Below are positions 20,123-28,081 of a stretch of 64,000 bases of DNA, in pieces. How positions within the stretch are numbered: position 1 is the stretch's first letter; each line of letters begins with the position of its first letter. Source of the stretch: Bradyrhizobiaceae bacterium (GTDB taxonomy: Bacteria; Pseudomonadota; Alphaproteobacteria; Rhizobiales; Xanthobacteraceae); NCBI GenBank assembly GCA_020544565.1, contig CP078014.1:874574-938573 (forward strand), written 5' to 3'. The position numbers and the translations under genes were made by a program. The notes below the pieces were generated by a model. It saw only the letters and a program-made list of their open reading frames with translations. It had not been told where the DNA came from and made no database searches.

Positions 20123-20386
20123 GATGGATGTCTCCTTGGGTTTGGCTACGAGCCTGGTCTGGATAACGCAGCGCCTCGTCATAGGTTCATTTGCGACCCC
20201 GGATGCGACCCGGAACGGGATTTCGTCGCAAGTATCCTAGCACGGCGTTTCTGAATTCTCCCGTCATGGTCCAGTCAGATTGGGTTCATGTTCATGAAAT
20301 TGCGGTCATGTTCGGGCAGCCTTCGTCGGCAGTCCCCGGTGCTCTTCCGGGGGCGAAATTGCCGGGCGCAGGCCCCGGTGCCGTGC
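20123..20386. other. Divergent intergenic region, no gene
   Basis: Between the Gly/Trp-rich gene and the ndk promoter no plausible protein is seen. A small palindromic patch (ttcatgttcatgaa, about 20284) is present. ORFs here lack ribosome sites and look like noise. Confidence 0.4.
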
Positions 20387-20415
20387 TTGCCGTTCGCAAC
20401 ACCCGCCGTTATAAG
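20387..20415 (+). promoter_or_regulatory. Predicted sigma70 promoter of ndk
   Basis: TTGCCG at 20387-20392 and TATAAG at 20410-20415 are separated by 17 bases. Transcription would start near 20422, giving a leader of about 50 bases before the ndk ATG at 20471. Confidence 0.55.
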
Positions 20416-20470
20416 CGCGGCAACTTCCCAAAACCCGACTTTCCCAAATAACGTCTGACAGGATGAAATC

Positions 20471-20893
20471 ATGGCGATTGAGCGCACCTTTTCGATCATC
20501 AAGCCCGACGCGACCGCGCGCAATCTGACCGGCGCCGTCAACGCCATCATCGAGAAGGCCGGCCTGCGGATCGTCGCCCAGAAGCGCATCCTGATGACCC
20601 GCGCCCAGGCCGAGACCTTCTATGCCGTCCACAAGGCGCGCCCGTTCTTCGGCGAGCTGGTAGATTTCATGACCTCGGGCCCGGTGGTGGTTCAGGTGCT
20701 GGAAGGCGAGGGCGCCATCCTCAAATACCGCGACGTGATGGGCGCGACCGATCCGTCCAAGGCCGCCGATGGCACCATCCGCAAGGTGCACGCCAAGTCG
20801 ATCGGCGAGAATTCGGTGCACGGCTCGGATGCGGCCGAGACCGCGGCCATCGAGATCGCGCAGTTCTTCGCCGGAAACGAAATCGTCGGCTGA
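20471..20893 (+). CDS. ndk: Nucleoside diphosphate kinase
   Basis: A 140-residue enzyme that transfers the gamma phosphate between nucleoside tri- and diphosphates through a phospho-His intermediate. The active-site His117 lies in the NSVHGSD signature. The N-terminus [12 protein letters not shown] is the standard one. AGGATGA precedes ATG 20471. It appears to be transcribed from its own promoter at 20387-20415. Confidence 0.97.
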   Translation: MAIERTFSIIKPDATARNLTGAVNAIIEKAGLRIVAQKRILMTRAQAETFYAVHKARPFFGELVDFMTSGPVVVQVLEGEGAILKYRDVMGATDPSKAADGTIRKVHAKSIGENSVHGSDAAETAAIEIAQFFAGNEIVG

Positions 20894-20959
20894 CACCGGA
20901 CGGCTGGCTGCTAACATGCATCCATGATGTACGATGTATAAGGTCGGGGGGCCTTTGAT

Positions 20960-21823
20960 GTGACCTGGGATGTGATCTGGCTTGCGCAACTATTCGACTT
21001 CGCCAACCTCGGCGGCTGGTTCGCCCAGCTTGAGGCCGAGGTTCAGCAGCCGCAGTTCTGGGTCGCGCTGACCAAGATCATCTGGATCAACGTCCTGCTG
21101 TCCGGTGACAACGCCCTGGTCATCGCGCTGGCCTGCCGCGGGCTGCAGCCGACCCAGCGCGTCTGGGGCATGGTCCTCGGCGCGGGCGTCGCGGTGCTGC
21201 TGCGCGTGATCTTCACGGGCATCGTCGCCACCCTGATGGAATTGCCCTACCTGAAGGTGGTGGGCGGTCTCGCGCTGCTGGTGATCGCGGCGAAACTGCT
21301 CGTGCCCGAGCAGGAGGACGAGGAGGGCGTGCAGGCGGCGGCGCACCTATGGGCCGCCGTGCGCATCGTCGCCATCGCCGACATCATCATGAGCCTCGAC
21401 AACGTCATCGCGGTCGCGGCCGCCGCCAATGGCAGCATCGTGCTGATGATGCTCGGCCTCGCGATCAGCATTCCGATGATCGTGGCGGGCGCGGCGATCA
21501 TCATGGCGCTGCTCGACCGCCTGCCGGCGCTGGTCTGGCTCGGCGCGGCGCTGCTCGGCTGGATCGCGGGCGAGGTGATCGCCACCGACACCGCGGTCGC
21601 GCCGTGGCTGCACCGCGTTCTCGACGGCCATATCGCCTTCGACGTGCAGACCAAGTCGGAAGTCTTCGGCTTCACCCGGCACATGCATCTCGGCGGCGAG
21701 GCCGGCGAGATCGTGCTGGCGCTGCTGGGCGTCGCGCTGGTGCTGGTGGTCGGCTCGATCTGGCGGCGCCGTGCGCTGCGCGAGCAGCAGGATCACGACG
21801 GCGAAGCTCCGGCCGCGGCGTAA
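20960..21823 (+). CDS. TerC family integral membrane protein
   Basis: A 287-residue polytopic protein with about seven helices. It shows the paired acidic membrane motifs of TerC proteins: LLSGDNALVIALA and IMSLDNVIAVAAA. TerC-family members are implicated in metal (for example manganese) export and tellurite resistance. The start is GTG 20960, behind a GGGGGG stretch; the ATG two bases earlier is immediately followed by a stop. A charged loop (EQEDEEGVQAA) splits the two halves. The actual ion is unknown. Confidence 0.88.
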   Translation: MTWDVIWLAQLFDFANLGGWFAQLEAEVQQPQFWVALTKIIWINVLLSGDNALVIALACRGLQPTQRVWGMVLGAGVAVLLRVIFTGIVATLMELPYLKVVGGLALLVIAAKLLVPEQEDEEGVQAAAHLWAAVRIVAIADIIMSLDNVIAVAAAANGSIVLMMLGLAISIPMIVAGAAIIMALLDRLPALVWLGAALLGWIAGEVIATDTAVAPWLHRVLDGHIAFDVQTKSEVFGFTRHMHLGGEAGEIVLALLGVALVLVVGSIWRRRALREQQDHDGEAPAAA

Positions 21824-21867
21824 AGACACGCGCACCGGCTGCAACCGTCAGCCGGTGGCGCTTGCGT

Positions 21868-22968
21868 TCACCACTTCAGCTCAACGCCGAACGTGCCCTG
21901 GTGTGCGGTGAAATTGCCGCGGAATTTGCCGTCGTAATTGGCATAGAGCCGGGCCGTGCCGCTGAGGATGTAGGACGCCGATGCGCCGGCGTCGGCCCCG
22001 GTGGTGCTTTCGCGGATGCCCTGAACGCTGATGCTGTTGCCGAAGCCGCTGGCCAGGCTCACCTGCACCGGATCGATGGTCTGCGCAAAATTGTCGACGA
22101 ACTTGGCGTAGGCGGAAACGTCGATCGCCTGCTGGCCCACGATCCAGTAATGGCCGATCTCCGCCCCGGCCAGCAGCCGGGCGCGCTCGCCATTGGCGGC
22201 GGCCACCGCCACCGGATCGAACCCGCCCACTTCCGTGAAGCGATCGGTATGGGCCGCGACATATTCGAGGCCCAGTTTCGGCACGATCCGGCTCTGGCCG
22301 AAGGCGTAGGTGTAGCTGACCTCACCGAGCACGCCGTCGACATGGCCGCGATAGCCTGCCAGCGCATTGCCGCCGGGCGTCCAGCGGGTCGAGTCGATTT
22401 GTGCGAAGCCGTGCACCGCCGCGAACGCCACCGTCCACGGTCCCCGGCTGTAGGCGGCGTTGACGCCGATCTGGGTCATGTCGAGCCCGCCATTCTGGCG
22501 GGCGAGGGGCACGTCGATCTCGGTGCGGCTGTGGTCCACCGAGAAGCCGACACTTAGGCCGGGCGCGATCACGGCGCCGATGCCGGCGACGCCGCCAAAC
22601 GTCCGCCGTCTGTCGCCCACGAAGGTTCCCTGCGGATCGGTGCGGGAACTGATGCCGTAGATTTCTCCCCAGGTCCGGTAGACCGGATCGGCGTTGTCGC
22701 GGGACGCGCCGCCGCCGCCGGAATTGTCTCGCGCCGTGAAACCCGATGTGGCCTCGCGGCCGAGGCGCTGCAGGAAGCTGCTGCCGAGCTCGAGCTGGCT
22801 TGCGCCGACCGCCAGTTGCGTGTTGTTCGCAGTCGAGGGCGGGGACGGCGCGGTCTGGGCGCGGGCAGCGCCGGTCGCCGCGAGGAGGGCGGCCGCCGAG
22901 GCCGCGACCGCGATGGCGAATGGTCCGGCCGCGGGGTGGTGTCGCGCCTTGCGGCGGGAGGTCGTCAT
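21868..22968 (-). CDS. Autotransporter-type beta-barrel outer membrane protein
   Basis: The 366-residue protein has an Ala-rich signal peptide (cleavage near AARAQT) and a barrel domain rich in alternating hydrophobic strands (GVAGIGAVIAPGLSVGFS, LGEVSYTYAFGQSRIVPKLG). It ends in GVELKW, the terminal aromatic expected for insertion by the Bam complex. There is no long passenger, only a short linker. An IS element sits 16 bases before the start codon, so its native promoter and most of its leader are cut off; expression may now depend on the IS or be lost. Confidence 0.82.
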   Translation of the reverse strand: MTTSRRKARHHPAAGPFAIAVAASAAALLAATGAARAQTAPSPPSTANNTQLAVGASQLELGSSFLQRLGREATSGFTARDNSGGGGASRDNADPVYRTWGEIYGISSRTDPQGTFVGDRRRTFGGVAGIGAVIAPGLSVGFSVDHSRTEIDVPLARQNGGLDMTQIGVNAAYSRGPWTVAFAAVHGFAQIDSTRWTPGGNALAGYRGHVDGVLGEVSYTYAFGQSRIVPKLGLEYVAAHTDRFTEVGGFDPVAVAAANGERARLLAGAEIGHYWIVGQQAIDVSAYAKFVDNFAQTIDPVQVSLASGFGNSISVQGIRESTTGADAGASASYILSGTARLYANYDGKFRGNFTAHQGTFGVELKW

Positions 22969-22989
22969 GAATGTGCCCGTTTCACTAGC

Positions 22990-24024
22990 TGTGGTGTTTC
23001 GGGAGGTTGTCCATCTGGTCCGGACCGAGGAAGCTGAGGTTGCGAAGCTTCAGTGTTCCACGGAGAGACCAGATGAACAGCCACAAGAATGCTCCCCTGA
23101 CGCCAAGAGGTCGAGAGGCCATGGTGCGGTTTGTGATTGACGGGAGGTTGAGCAAGGCCGCCGCGGCGCGCCAGTTCAACACCACCCCGAAGACGGTCGC
23201 CAAATGGGTCGAGCGGTTCCGCGCGGAAGGTGTCGATGGATTGCGTGATCGCTCCTCAAGGCCTCTTTCATTGCCAAGCCAAACAGTGCCTGCCACATGT
23301 GCGGTGGTCGAGGCGTTGCGCCGGCAGCGCTACACGGGCAAGCAGATTGCCGTTGAGACCGGCGTGTCGGCGGCAACCGTCAGCCGCATTCTACAGCGGC
23401 TGGGACTGAACAGGATACGCGACCTGGAGCCGGTTGAGCCTGTGCACCGTTATGAGCGTGCCACTCCCGGCGAGATGATCCACATCGATATCAAAAAGCT
23501 CGGTCGTTTCGACAAGGTCGGTCACCGCATCACCGGTGATCGGACCGGTCAAAGCAACAGTCGCGGCGTCGGCTGGGAGTTCGTCCACGTCAGCATCGAC
23601 GATCACTCCCGTGTCGCGTTCTCCCAGATCAAGCCCGATGAGAAGGCCGATAGTGCCGTTGCCTTCCTCAAGGCCGCCGTGGCTTATTACAAAAGCCTAG
23701 GCATCACCGTCGCCCGCGTCATGACCGATAACGGCAGTTGTTACAAGGCCTTCGCCTTCCGCGACGCTTGCCGGCACTTGGGCATCAAGCACGTCCGCAC
23801 CAAACCCTATACGCCAAAAACCAATGGCAAGGCCGAGCGCTTCATCCAGACCGCGCTCAGGGAGTGGGCCTACGCTCACGCCTATCCAACATCCGATCGC
23901 CGGGCCGAGGAGCTTCCTATCTGGTTGCACCGATACAATTGGCATCGACCCCATGGCGGCATAAAATCAAAGACACCAATCAGCAGACTCGGCCTGACCG
24001 AGGACAACCTGTTGAGGCTCCACA
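22990..24024 (+). mobile_element. IS481-family insertion sequence, complete
   Basis: The 1035-base element is bounded by imperfect inverted repeats: TGTGG.G..TC...AGGTTGTCC at the left, and its complement (ending ccaca at 24020-24024) at the right. It is flanked by a 6-bp direct repeat, actagc, at 22984-22989 and 24025-24030. This fits the NCTAGN target duplication known for IS481. It carries one intact transposase gene. Matching flanking duplications suggest a simple, fairly recent insertion. Confidence 0.92.
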
Positions 24025-24029
24025 ACTAG
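23073..24029 (+). CDS. IS481-family transposase
   Basis: The 318-residue DDE transposase has an N-terminal helix-turn-helix region (SKAAAARQFNTTPKTVAKWV) and a second one (IAVETGVSAATVSRIL). The integrase core has acidic residues in MIHIDIKKL, VMTDNGSCY and NGKAERFIQT. ATG 23073 follows a GGAGA. The stop codon (TAG, 24027-24029) is not inside the element: it lies in the target duplication (actagc), so the target site supplies the stop. The gene looks intact. Confidence 0.94.
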   Translation: MNSHKNAPLTPRGREAMVRFVIDGRLSKAAAARQFNTTPKTVAKWVERFRAEGVDGLRDRSSRPLSLPSQTVPATCAVVEALRRQRYTGKQIAVETGVSAATVSRILQRLGLNRIRDLEPVEPVHRYERATPGEMIHIDIKKLGRFDKVGHRITGDRTGQSNSRGVGWEFVHVSIDDHSRVAFSQIKPDEKADSAVAFLKAAVAYYKSLGITVARVMTDNGSCYKAFAFRDACRHLGIKHVRTKPYTPKTNGKAERFIQTALREWAYAHAYPTSDRRAEELPIWLHRYNWHRPHGGIKSKTPISRLGLTEDNLLRLHN

Positions 24030-24030
24030 C

Positions 24031-24335
24031 GGCGCACCGCGCCGCTCGCCCCTTGTCGGTCATGGATGGACCAGGCGAGGCCATAGCGTCAATCGATTCA
24101 CGGCCGGGCGAGAAGTCATGGCGGGATTTGTGGTTGCAGTGCCACACGCCGCTGTGGCCCGGCTGCGGGCTTGCTAAGGCGAAATTTTCATGTTGGGATC
24201 ATGAATGCAATCGGATTAGGGCGGTTCGTGCGCTTGAGAGTGAAGAACACCTGCAACAATAGGGATGCCCGCTAACGGCGTGGCCCGCGCGGAAGCGCGG
24301 CCGCGTCATTTTTGTATCCAGACGAGGAGACAGAC
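24031..24335. other. Region between IS and cold-shock gene
   Basis: About 305 bases without a convincing gene. It should hold the original upstream region of the beta-barrel gene (now beyond the IS) and the cspA leader. No strong promoter was picked out for either. Confidence 0.4.
24282..24312 (+). terminator. Terminator-like hairpin in the cold-shock leader
   Basis: GGCCcGCGC (24282-24290) and GCGCGGCC (24295-24302) pair around a GGAA loop with one bulged C. A T5 run follows at 24308-24312. It lies only 24 bases before the GTG start of the cold-shock gene, so it could end upstream transcription or act as a leader element for cspA. Confidence 0.5.
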
Positions 24336-24539
24336 GTGGCAAAAGGCACCGTCAAATGGTTCAACCCAACCAAAGGCTATGGGTTCATCAAGCCGGCCGT
24401 GGGCGACAAGGACGTGTTCGTTCACATCTCGGCCGTGGAGCGCGCGGGACTGACCACTCTCAACGAGAACCAGGTTGTCGAATACGAGCTCGTGGAAAAT
24501 CGCGGCAAGGCGTCCGCCGAAAACCTCAAGGTGACCTGA
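24336..24539 (+). CDS. cspA: Cold-shock domain protein (CspA family)
   Basis: A 67-residue single cold-shock (OB-fold) domain. RNP1 is KGYGFIKP and RNP2 is DVFVHIS, both intact. It binds single-stranded RNA/DNA and acts as an RNA chaperone. The start is GTG 24336, placed by GAGGAGA six bases upstream and by the standard AKGTVKWFNPTKGYGF N-terminus. A TTG further up would add eight residues without family similarity. A strong terminator follows. Confidence 0.95.
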   Translation: MAKGTVKWFNPTKGYGFIKPAVGDKDVFVHISAVERAGLTTLNENQVVEYELVENRGKASAENLKVT

Positions 24540-24571
24540 CGCGCGACCGGCGCGCCGGCGCGAGACAATCG

Positions 24572-24596
24572 CCCCCGGCCCGTGCCGGGGGTTTTT
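24572..24596 (+). terminator. Rho-independent terminator after cspA
   Basis: Cccccggc (24572-24579) pairs perfectly with gccggggg (24584-24591) around a CCGT loop and is followed by T5 (24592-24596). Confidence 0.9.
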
Positions 24597-24638
24597 ATTT
24601 GTGGCGGCAGGCGCGGGATGAGGGGGGATGATGATTGA

Positions 24639-24776
24639 GGCGGAATCAACAACCCGTCATGGCCGGGCTTGTCCCGGCCATCCACGTCTTATTCTGTTGA
24701 ACGCCCAGGACGTGGATGCCCGGCATAAAGCCGGGCATGACGAGTTGATGATTCCATCTGAACCAAATCTGCTCTA
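24639..24776. repeat. Dispersed double-hairpin repeat, copy 1
   Basis: The element contains gtcatggccgggcttg.cccggccat, an arm ccacgtctt pairing with ggacgtgg, and atgcccggcataaagccgggcat, then gattccatct and gctcta. Outer arms ggcggaatcaacaa and gttgatgattcc are inverted. Two related copies lie at 38812-38936 and 43694-43820, all in the same orientation. This copy lies between the convergent cspA and purN genes. Confidence 0.85.
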
Positions 24777-24777
24777 G

Positions 24778-25446
24778 CTAGATCACCGCCGGTGCGATCA
24801 GCATGTCGTCGGGGCTGCCGTTCGCCTTCGACTTGCAGACGCCGCTCTCGATCCGCGTGGCATTGGAGGCCACCAGCCGCAGCGCATCCGGATAGATGCG
24901 GTGTTCGACGGACAGCACGCGCCGCGCCAGCGTGTCAGGGGTGTCGTCGTCCAGCACCGCCACCGCGCCCTGCATGATGATGGGGCCGGAATCCATTTCG
25001 GGCACCACGAAATGCACCGTCGCACCGTGGATCTTCACGCCGTCGGCGAGCGCACGCTCGTGGGTGTGCAGCCCCTTGTACGACGGCAGCAGGGCCGGGT
25101 GGATGTTGAGCATGCGGCCGTCCCATTGCGACACGAACCACGGCGTCAACAGCCGCATGAAACCGGCGAGGCAGACGAGGTCGATGCCGTGCTCCACCAG
25201 TGTCTCGTGAAGCTTGCGCTCGAACGCCTCGCGGTCGCGGCCGAACGGCTTGCTGGCGACGGTCGCGGTGGCGATGCCGGCCGCGGCCGCTTTCGCCAGC
25301 CCGGCCGCGTCGGCGATGTTGGAAACCACCAGCACGATTTCGGCGGGGAAGTCCGCGGCGTGCGCCGCCTCGATCAGCGCGGTCATGTTCGACCCGCGCC
25401 CCGAGATCAGGATGGCGACGCGGCGCTTTGCCTGATCCCCGCCCAT
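24778..25446 (-). CDS. purN: Phosphoribosylglycinamide formyltransferase
   Basis: PurN adds the formyl group from 10-formyl-tetrahydrofolate to GAR, the third step of purine synthesis. The 222-residue length is normal. The substrate loop GRGSNMTALI and the catalytic Asn/His in NIHPALLPSYKGLH are present, and the Asp lies in MDSGPIIMQG. The start (ATG 25446) is one base after the purM stop, so the two form an operon. Confidence 0.95.
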   Translation of the reverse strand: MGGDQAKRRVAILISGRGSNMTALIEAAHAADFPAEIVLVVSNIADAAGLAKAAAAGIATATVASKPFGRDREAFERKLHETLVEHGIDLVCLAGFMRLLTPWFVSQWDGRMLNIHPALLPSYKGLHTHERALADGVKIHGATVHFVVPEMDSGPIIMQGAVAVLDDDTPDTLARRVLSVEHRIYPDALRLVASNATRIESGVCKSKANGSPDDMLIAPAVI

Positions 25447-25447
25447 C

Positions 25448-26521
25448 TCAATCGGCCAGATCGAGGTGGCCGTCATAGACGACGCGCTCGCCGTGCCCGG
25501 CCTCGATGACCTCGCCGAGATCGACGGCATGCTCACCCGCCTGGGTCAGCACGTCCATGACCTCGGTCAGCGCCTCGCGCCGGACGATGGCGATCATGCC
25601 GATGCCGCAGTTGAAGGTGCGCAGCATCTCCAGCTCGGCGATGTCGCCGACCATGGCCAGCCATTTGAACACCGGCAGCACCGGCACCGCCTTGAGGTCG
25701 ACGCGGACGCCGAGGTGCTTCGGCAGCACGCGCGGGATGTTGTCGGTGAAGCCGCCGCCGGTGATATGGGCGAGGCCCTTCACCGCGCCGGTCTCGCGGA
25801 TCGCGCGCAGGCAGGACCGGACATAGAGCTTGGTCGGTGCGAGCAGCGCGCCGCCCAGCGTCATCACCGGGGCGAACGGGGCGGGGGCGTCGAAGGCGAC
25901 GCCGGAGCGCTCCACCACCTTGCGCACCAGCGAGAAACCGTTGGAGTGCACGCCGGAGGAGGCGAGGCCCATCACGGCGTCCCCGGGCGCGATGTCCTTG
26001 TGCGGCAGCAGCGTGCCGCGCTCGGCCGCGCCGACCGCGAAGCCGGCGAGATCGTAGTCGCCGTCCTTGTAGAGGCCGGGCATCTCGGCGGTCTCGCCGC
26101 CGATCAGGGCGCAGCCGGATTCGCGGCAGCCCTCGGCGACGCCCGCGACGATGGCGGCGGTGGCCTCCGGATCGAGCTTGCCGCAGGCGAAATAGTCGAG
26201 GAAGAACAGCGGTTCCGCACCCTGCACCACGAGGTCGTTGACCGACATGGCGACGAGGTCGATGCCGATGCCGCCGTGGATGCCGGTCTCGATGGCGATC
26301 TTGACCTTGGTGCCGACGCCGTCGGTGGCGGCGACCAGCACCGGATCCTTGAAGCCCGCGGCCTTGAGGTCGAACAGGCCGCCGAAGCCGCCGATCTCGG
26401 CGTCGGCGCCCGCGCGCGCGGTGGCGCGGACCATCGGCTTGATGAGGTCCACCAGCCGGTTGCCGGCGTCGATATCGACGCCCGCGGACGAATAGGTGAG
26501 GCCGGATTGTTTGTCGGTCAT
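25448..26521 (-). CDS. purM: Phosphoribosylformylglycinamidine cyclo-ligase
   Basis: PurM closes FGAM to AIR with ATP in purine synthesis. At 357 residues it is full length. Family blocks include GGFGGLFDL near the N-terminus, [24 protein letters not shown] and [16 protein letters not shown]. It is the first gene of the purM-purN operon and diverges from the PgsA-like gene; the promoter must lie within 26522-26692. Confidence 0.96.
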   Translation of the reverse strand: MTDKQSGLTYSSAGVDIDAGNRLVDLIKPMVRATARAGADAEIGGFGGLFDLKAAGFKDPVLVAATDGVGTKVKIAIETGIHGGIGIDLVAMSVNDLVVQGAEPLFFLDYFACGKLDPEATAAIVAGVAEGCRESGCALIGGETAEMPGLYKDGDYDLAGFAVGAAERGTLLPHKDIAPGDAVMGLASSGVHSNGFSLVRKVVERSGVAFDAPAPFAPVMTLGGALLAPTKLYVRSCLRAIRETGAVKGLAHITGGGFTDNIPRVLPKHLGVRVDLKAVPVLPVFKWLAMVGDIAELEMLRTFNCGIGMIAIVRREALTEVMDVLTQAGEHAVDLGEVIEAGHGERVVYDGHLDLAD

Positions 26522-26692
26522 GCCGGGTTTTCCAGTGCTGGCCGGTGGTTACGTGGAATTTTGTTCTGGCGCAATGCCCGAAGGGAGCCTGTGCATAGCC
26601 ATGCGGCGGCACTGGCCGAAAGCGGGCCGCGCCCCGATCCTATGCAAGGCCGGAACGACTCATTACAAGTCCTGAACTCGGGAAAACGTCGC

Positions 26693-27238
26693 GTGAACAT
26701 ACCCAATATCATCACCCTGATCCGGATCCTGCTGGTGCCGGTGGTCGTCTGGGCCATCGCCTCGAACCAGATGACCGTCGCCTTCGTGACGTTCGTGGTG
26801 GCGGGGGTCAGCGACGCCATCGACGGGTTCCTCGCCAAGCGCTTCAACATGACCACCGAGATCGGCGCGCTGCTCGATCCGGTGGCCGACAAGGCGCTGC
26901 TGGTCTCGATCTATGTCACGCTGGGGATTTCGGGGAACATTCCGCTGTGGCTGGTGATCTTGGTGGTGTCGCGCGACGTCATGATCGTCGGCGCCGTCAT
27001 CATCTCCTGGCTGCTCGGAAACCCGATGCCGATGAAACCGTTGATGGTATCCAAGCTGAACACCGTGGCGCAGGTGTCGTTCGCCGCGCTGATCCTGGCG
27101 TCGCTCGGATTCGGTTTCAGCGCCGCGCCCTATGCCGCGGTGCTGATGGTGTGTGTGACGATCTTGACGCTGCTTTCGGTGTCCTTCTATCTCGTGGAAT
27201 GGGCGCGGCACATGAGCGCGCCCGCGCCGCTTCCGTGA
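26693..27238 (+). CDS. CDP-alcohol phosphatidyltransferase (PgsA-like)
   Basis: A 181-residue integral membrane enzyme with the family signature D-G-x2-A-R/K-x8-G-x3-D-x3-D, seen as SDAIDGFLAKRF...GALLDPVADKAL. Members make phosphatidylglycerophosphate or related phospholipids. About five membrane helices. The start is GTG 26693 (GGGAAA upstream), matching the usual NIPNIITLIRILLVP N-terminus; an ATG at 26642 is possible. Its place next to hdaA is conserved in relatives. The exact substrate is not certain. Confidence 0.87.
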   Translation: MNIPNIITLIRILLVPVVVWAIASNQMTVAFVTFVVAGVSDAIDGFLAKRFNMTTEIGALLDPVADKALLVSIYVTLGISGNIPLWLVILVVSRDVMIVGAVIISWLLGNPMPMKPLMVSKLNTVAQVSFAALILASLGFGFSAAPYAAVLMVCVTILTLLSVSFYLVEWARHMSAPAPLP

Positions 27239-27266
27239 TTCCGGCCTGCCGGCAAGGAGTAACCGC

Positions 27267-27953
27267 GTGACATCCCGCCTCCAGCGGCCCCGCCAATTGG
27301 CCCTTGCGCTGCCGCATGAGGAGAGCCTGTCGCGCGACAACTTCCTGGAGGGGCCGGCCAATGCGCAGGCGCTGGCGCTGGTCGACAACTGGCCGGACTG
27401 GCCCAACCGGGTGATGATGCTGGCCGGTCCCGAAGGCTCGGGCAAAAGCCACCTCGCGGCGATCTGGGCGGCGGAGGCGGGGGCGCGTTCGGTCGCGGCC
27501 CATGCGCTGACCCCGGTCGCGGTGCCGGCCGCGCTCGCCACCGGCGCGCTGGTGGTGGATGATCTCGACCCCGCGATGTTCGACGAGCGGGCGCTGTTCC
27601 ATCTGCTCAATCTCGCCCGCGAGAGCGGCTCCTACGTCCTGATGACCGGTCGCACCCCGCCATCGGCCATTGCAGTGGAGCTGCACGACCTGCGCTCGCG
27701 GCTGCGGGCGGTGCCGGTGGTGACCCTGACCGCGCCGGACGACCAGTTGTTCCGGGCGCTGATCGTCAAGTTCTGCGCCGACCGCCAGATGGTGGTGGAC
27801 GAAAGCCTGGTCGGCTATCTCGCCACCCGCATCGAGCGGTCGTTCGCCGCGGCCGGGCGGGCGGTGGCGCAACTCGACGCCGAGGCGCTGCGCCAGCGCC
27901 GACCGGTGACCCGCGCGCTGGCGGCCGAGGTCCTCAAGGACGATGCGTCCTGA
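27267..27953 (+). CDS. hdaA: DnaA regulatory inactivator HdaA-like
   Basis: A 228-residue AAA+ protein related to the DnaA ATPase domain without the DNA-binding domain, as in Hda/HdaA, which promotes ATP hydrolysis by DnaA on the sliding clamp. Walker A is GPEGSGKSH near residue 54 and Walker B-like is LVVDDLD. The N-terminus (RQLALALP) fits a short clamp-binding motif as in Hda proteins. The start is GTG 27267 after AAGGAG. It lies upstream of ppk. Confidence 0.87.
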   Translation: MTSRLQRPRQLALALPHEESLSRDNFLEGPANAQALALVDNWPDWPNRVMMLAGPEGSGKSHLAAIWAAEAGARSVAAHALTPVAVPAALATGALVVDDLDPAMFDERALFHLLNLARESGSYVLMTGRTPPSAIAVELHDLRSRLRAVPVVTLTAPDDQLFRALIVKFCADRQMVVDESLVGYLATRIERSFAAAGRAVAQLDAEALRQRRPVTRALAAEVLKDDAS

Positions 27954-28081
27954 CCGCGCAGGGGCTTGGTCCTTTGGGGGTCCTGGCCCATCATGTCATC
28001 GAACCGTCATGACACCGGCACATGGTCCGCCGGGACCGCGCCGCCGGACGAGCGGTCGCGCCGCAACATGGATATGATCCG

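Noticed and set aside
20191..20451. Plus-strand ORF upstream of ndk
   Set aside because: It covers the predicted ndk promoter, has no ribosome site and no protein-like features.
22990..24024. Possibility that the IS is part of a composite transposon with cspA or the barrel gene
   Set aside because: Only one copy is present and it has its own 6-bp target duplication, so it is a simple insertion.
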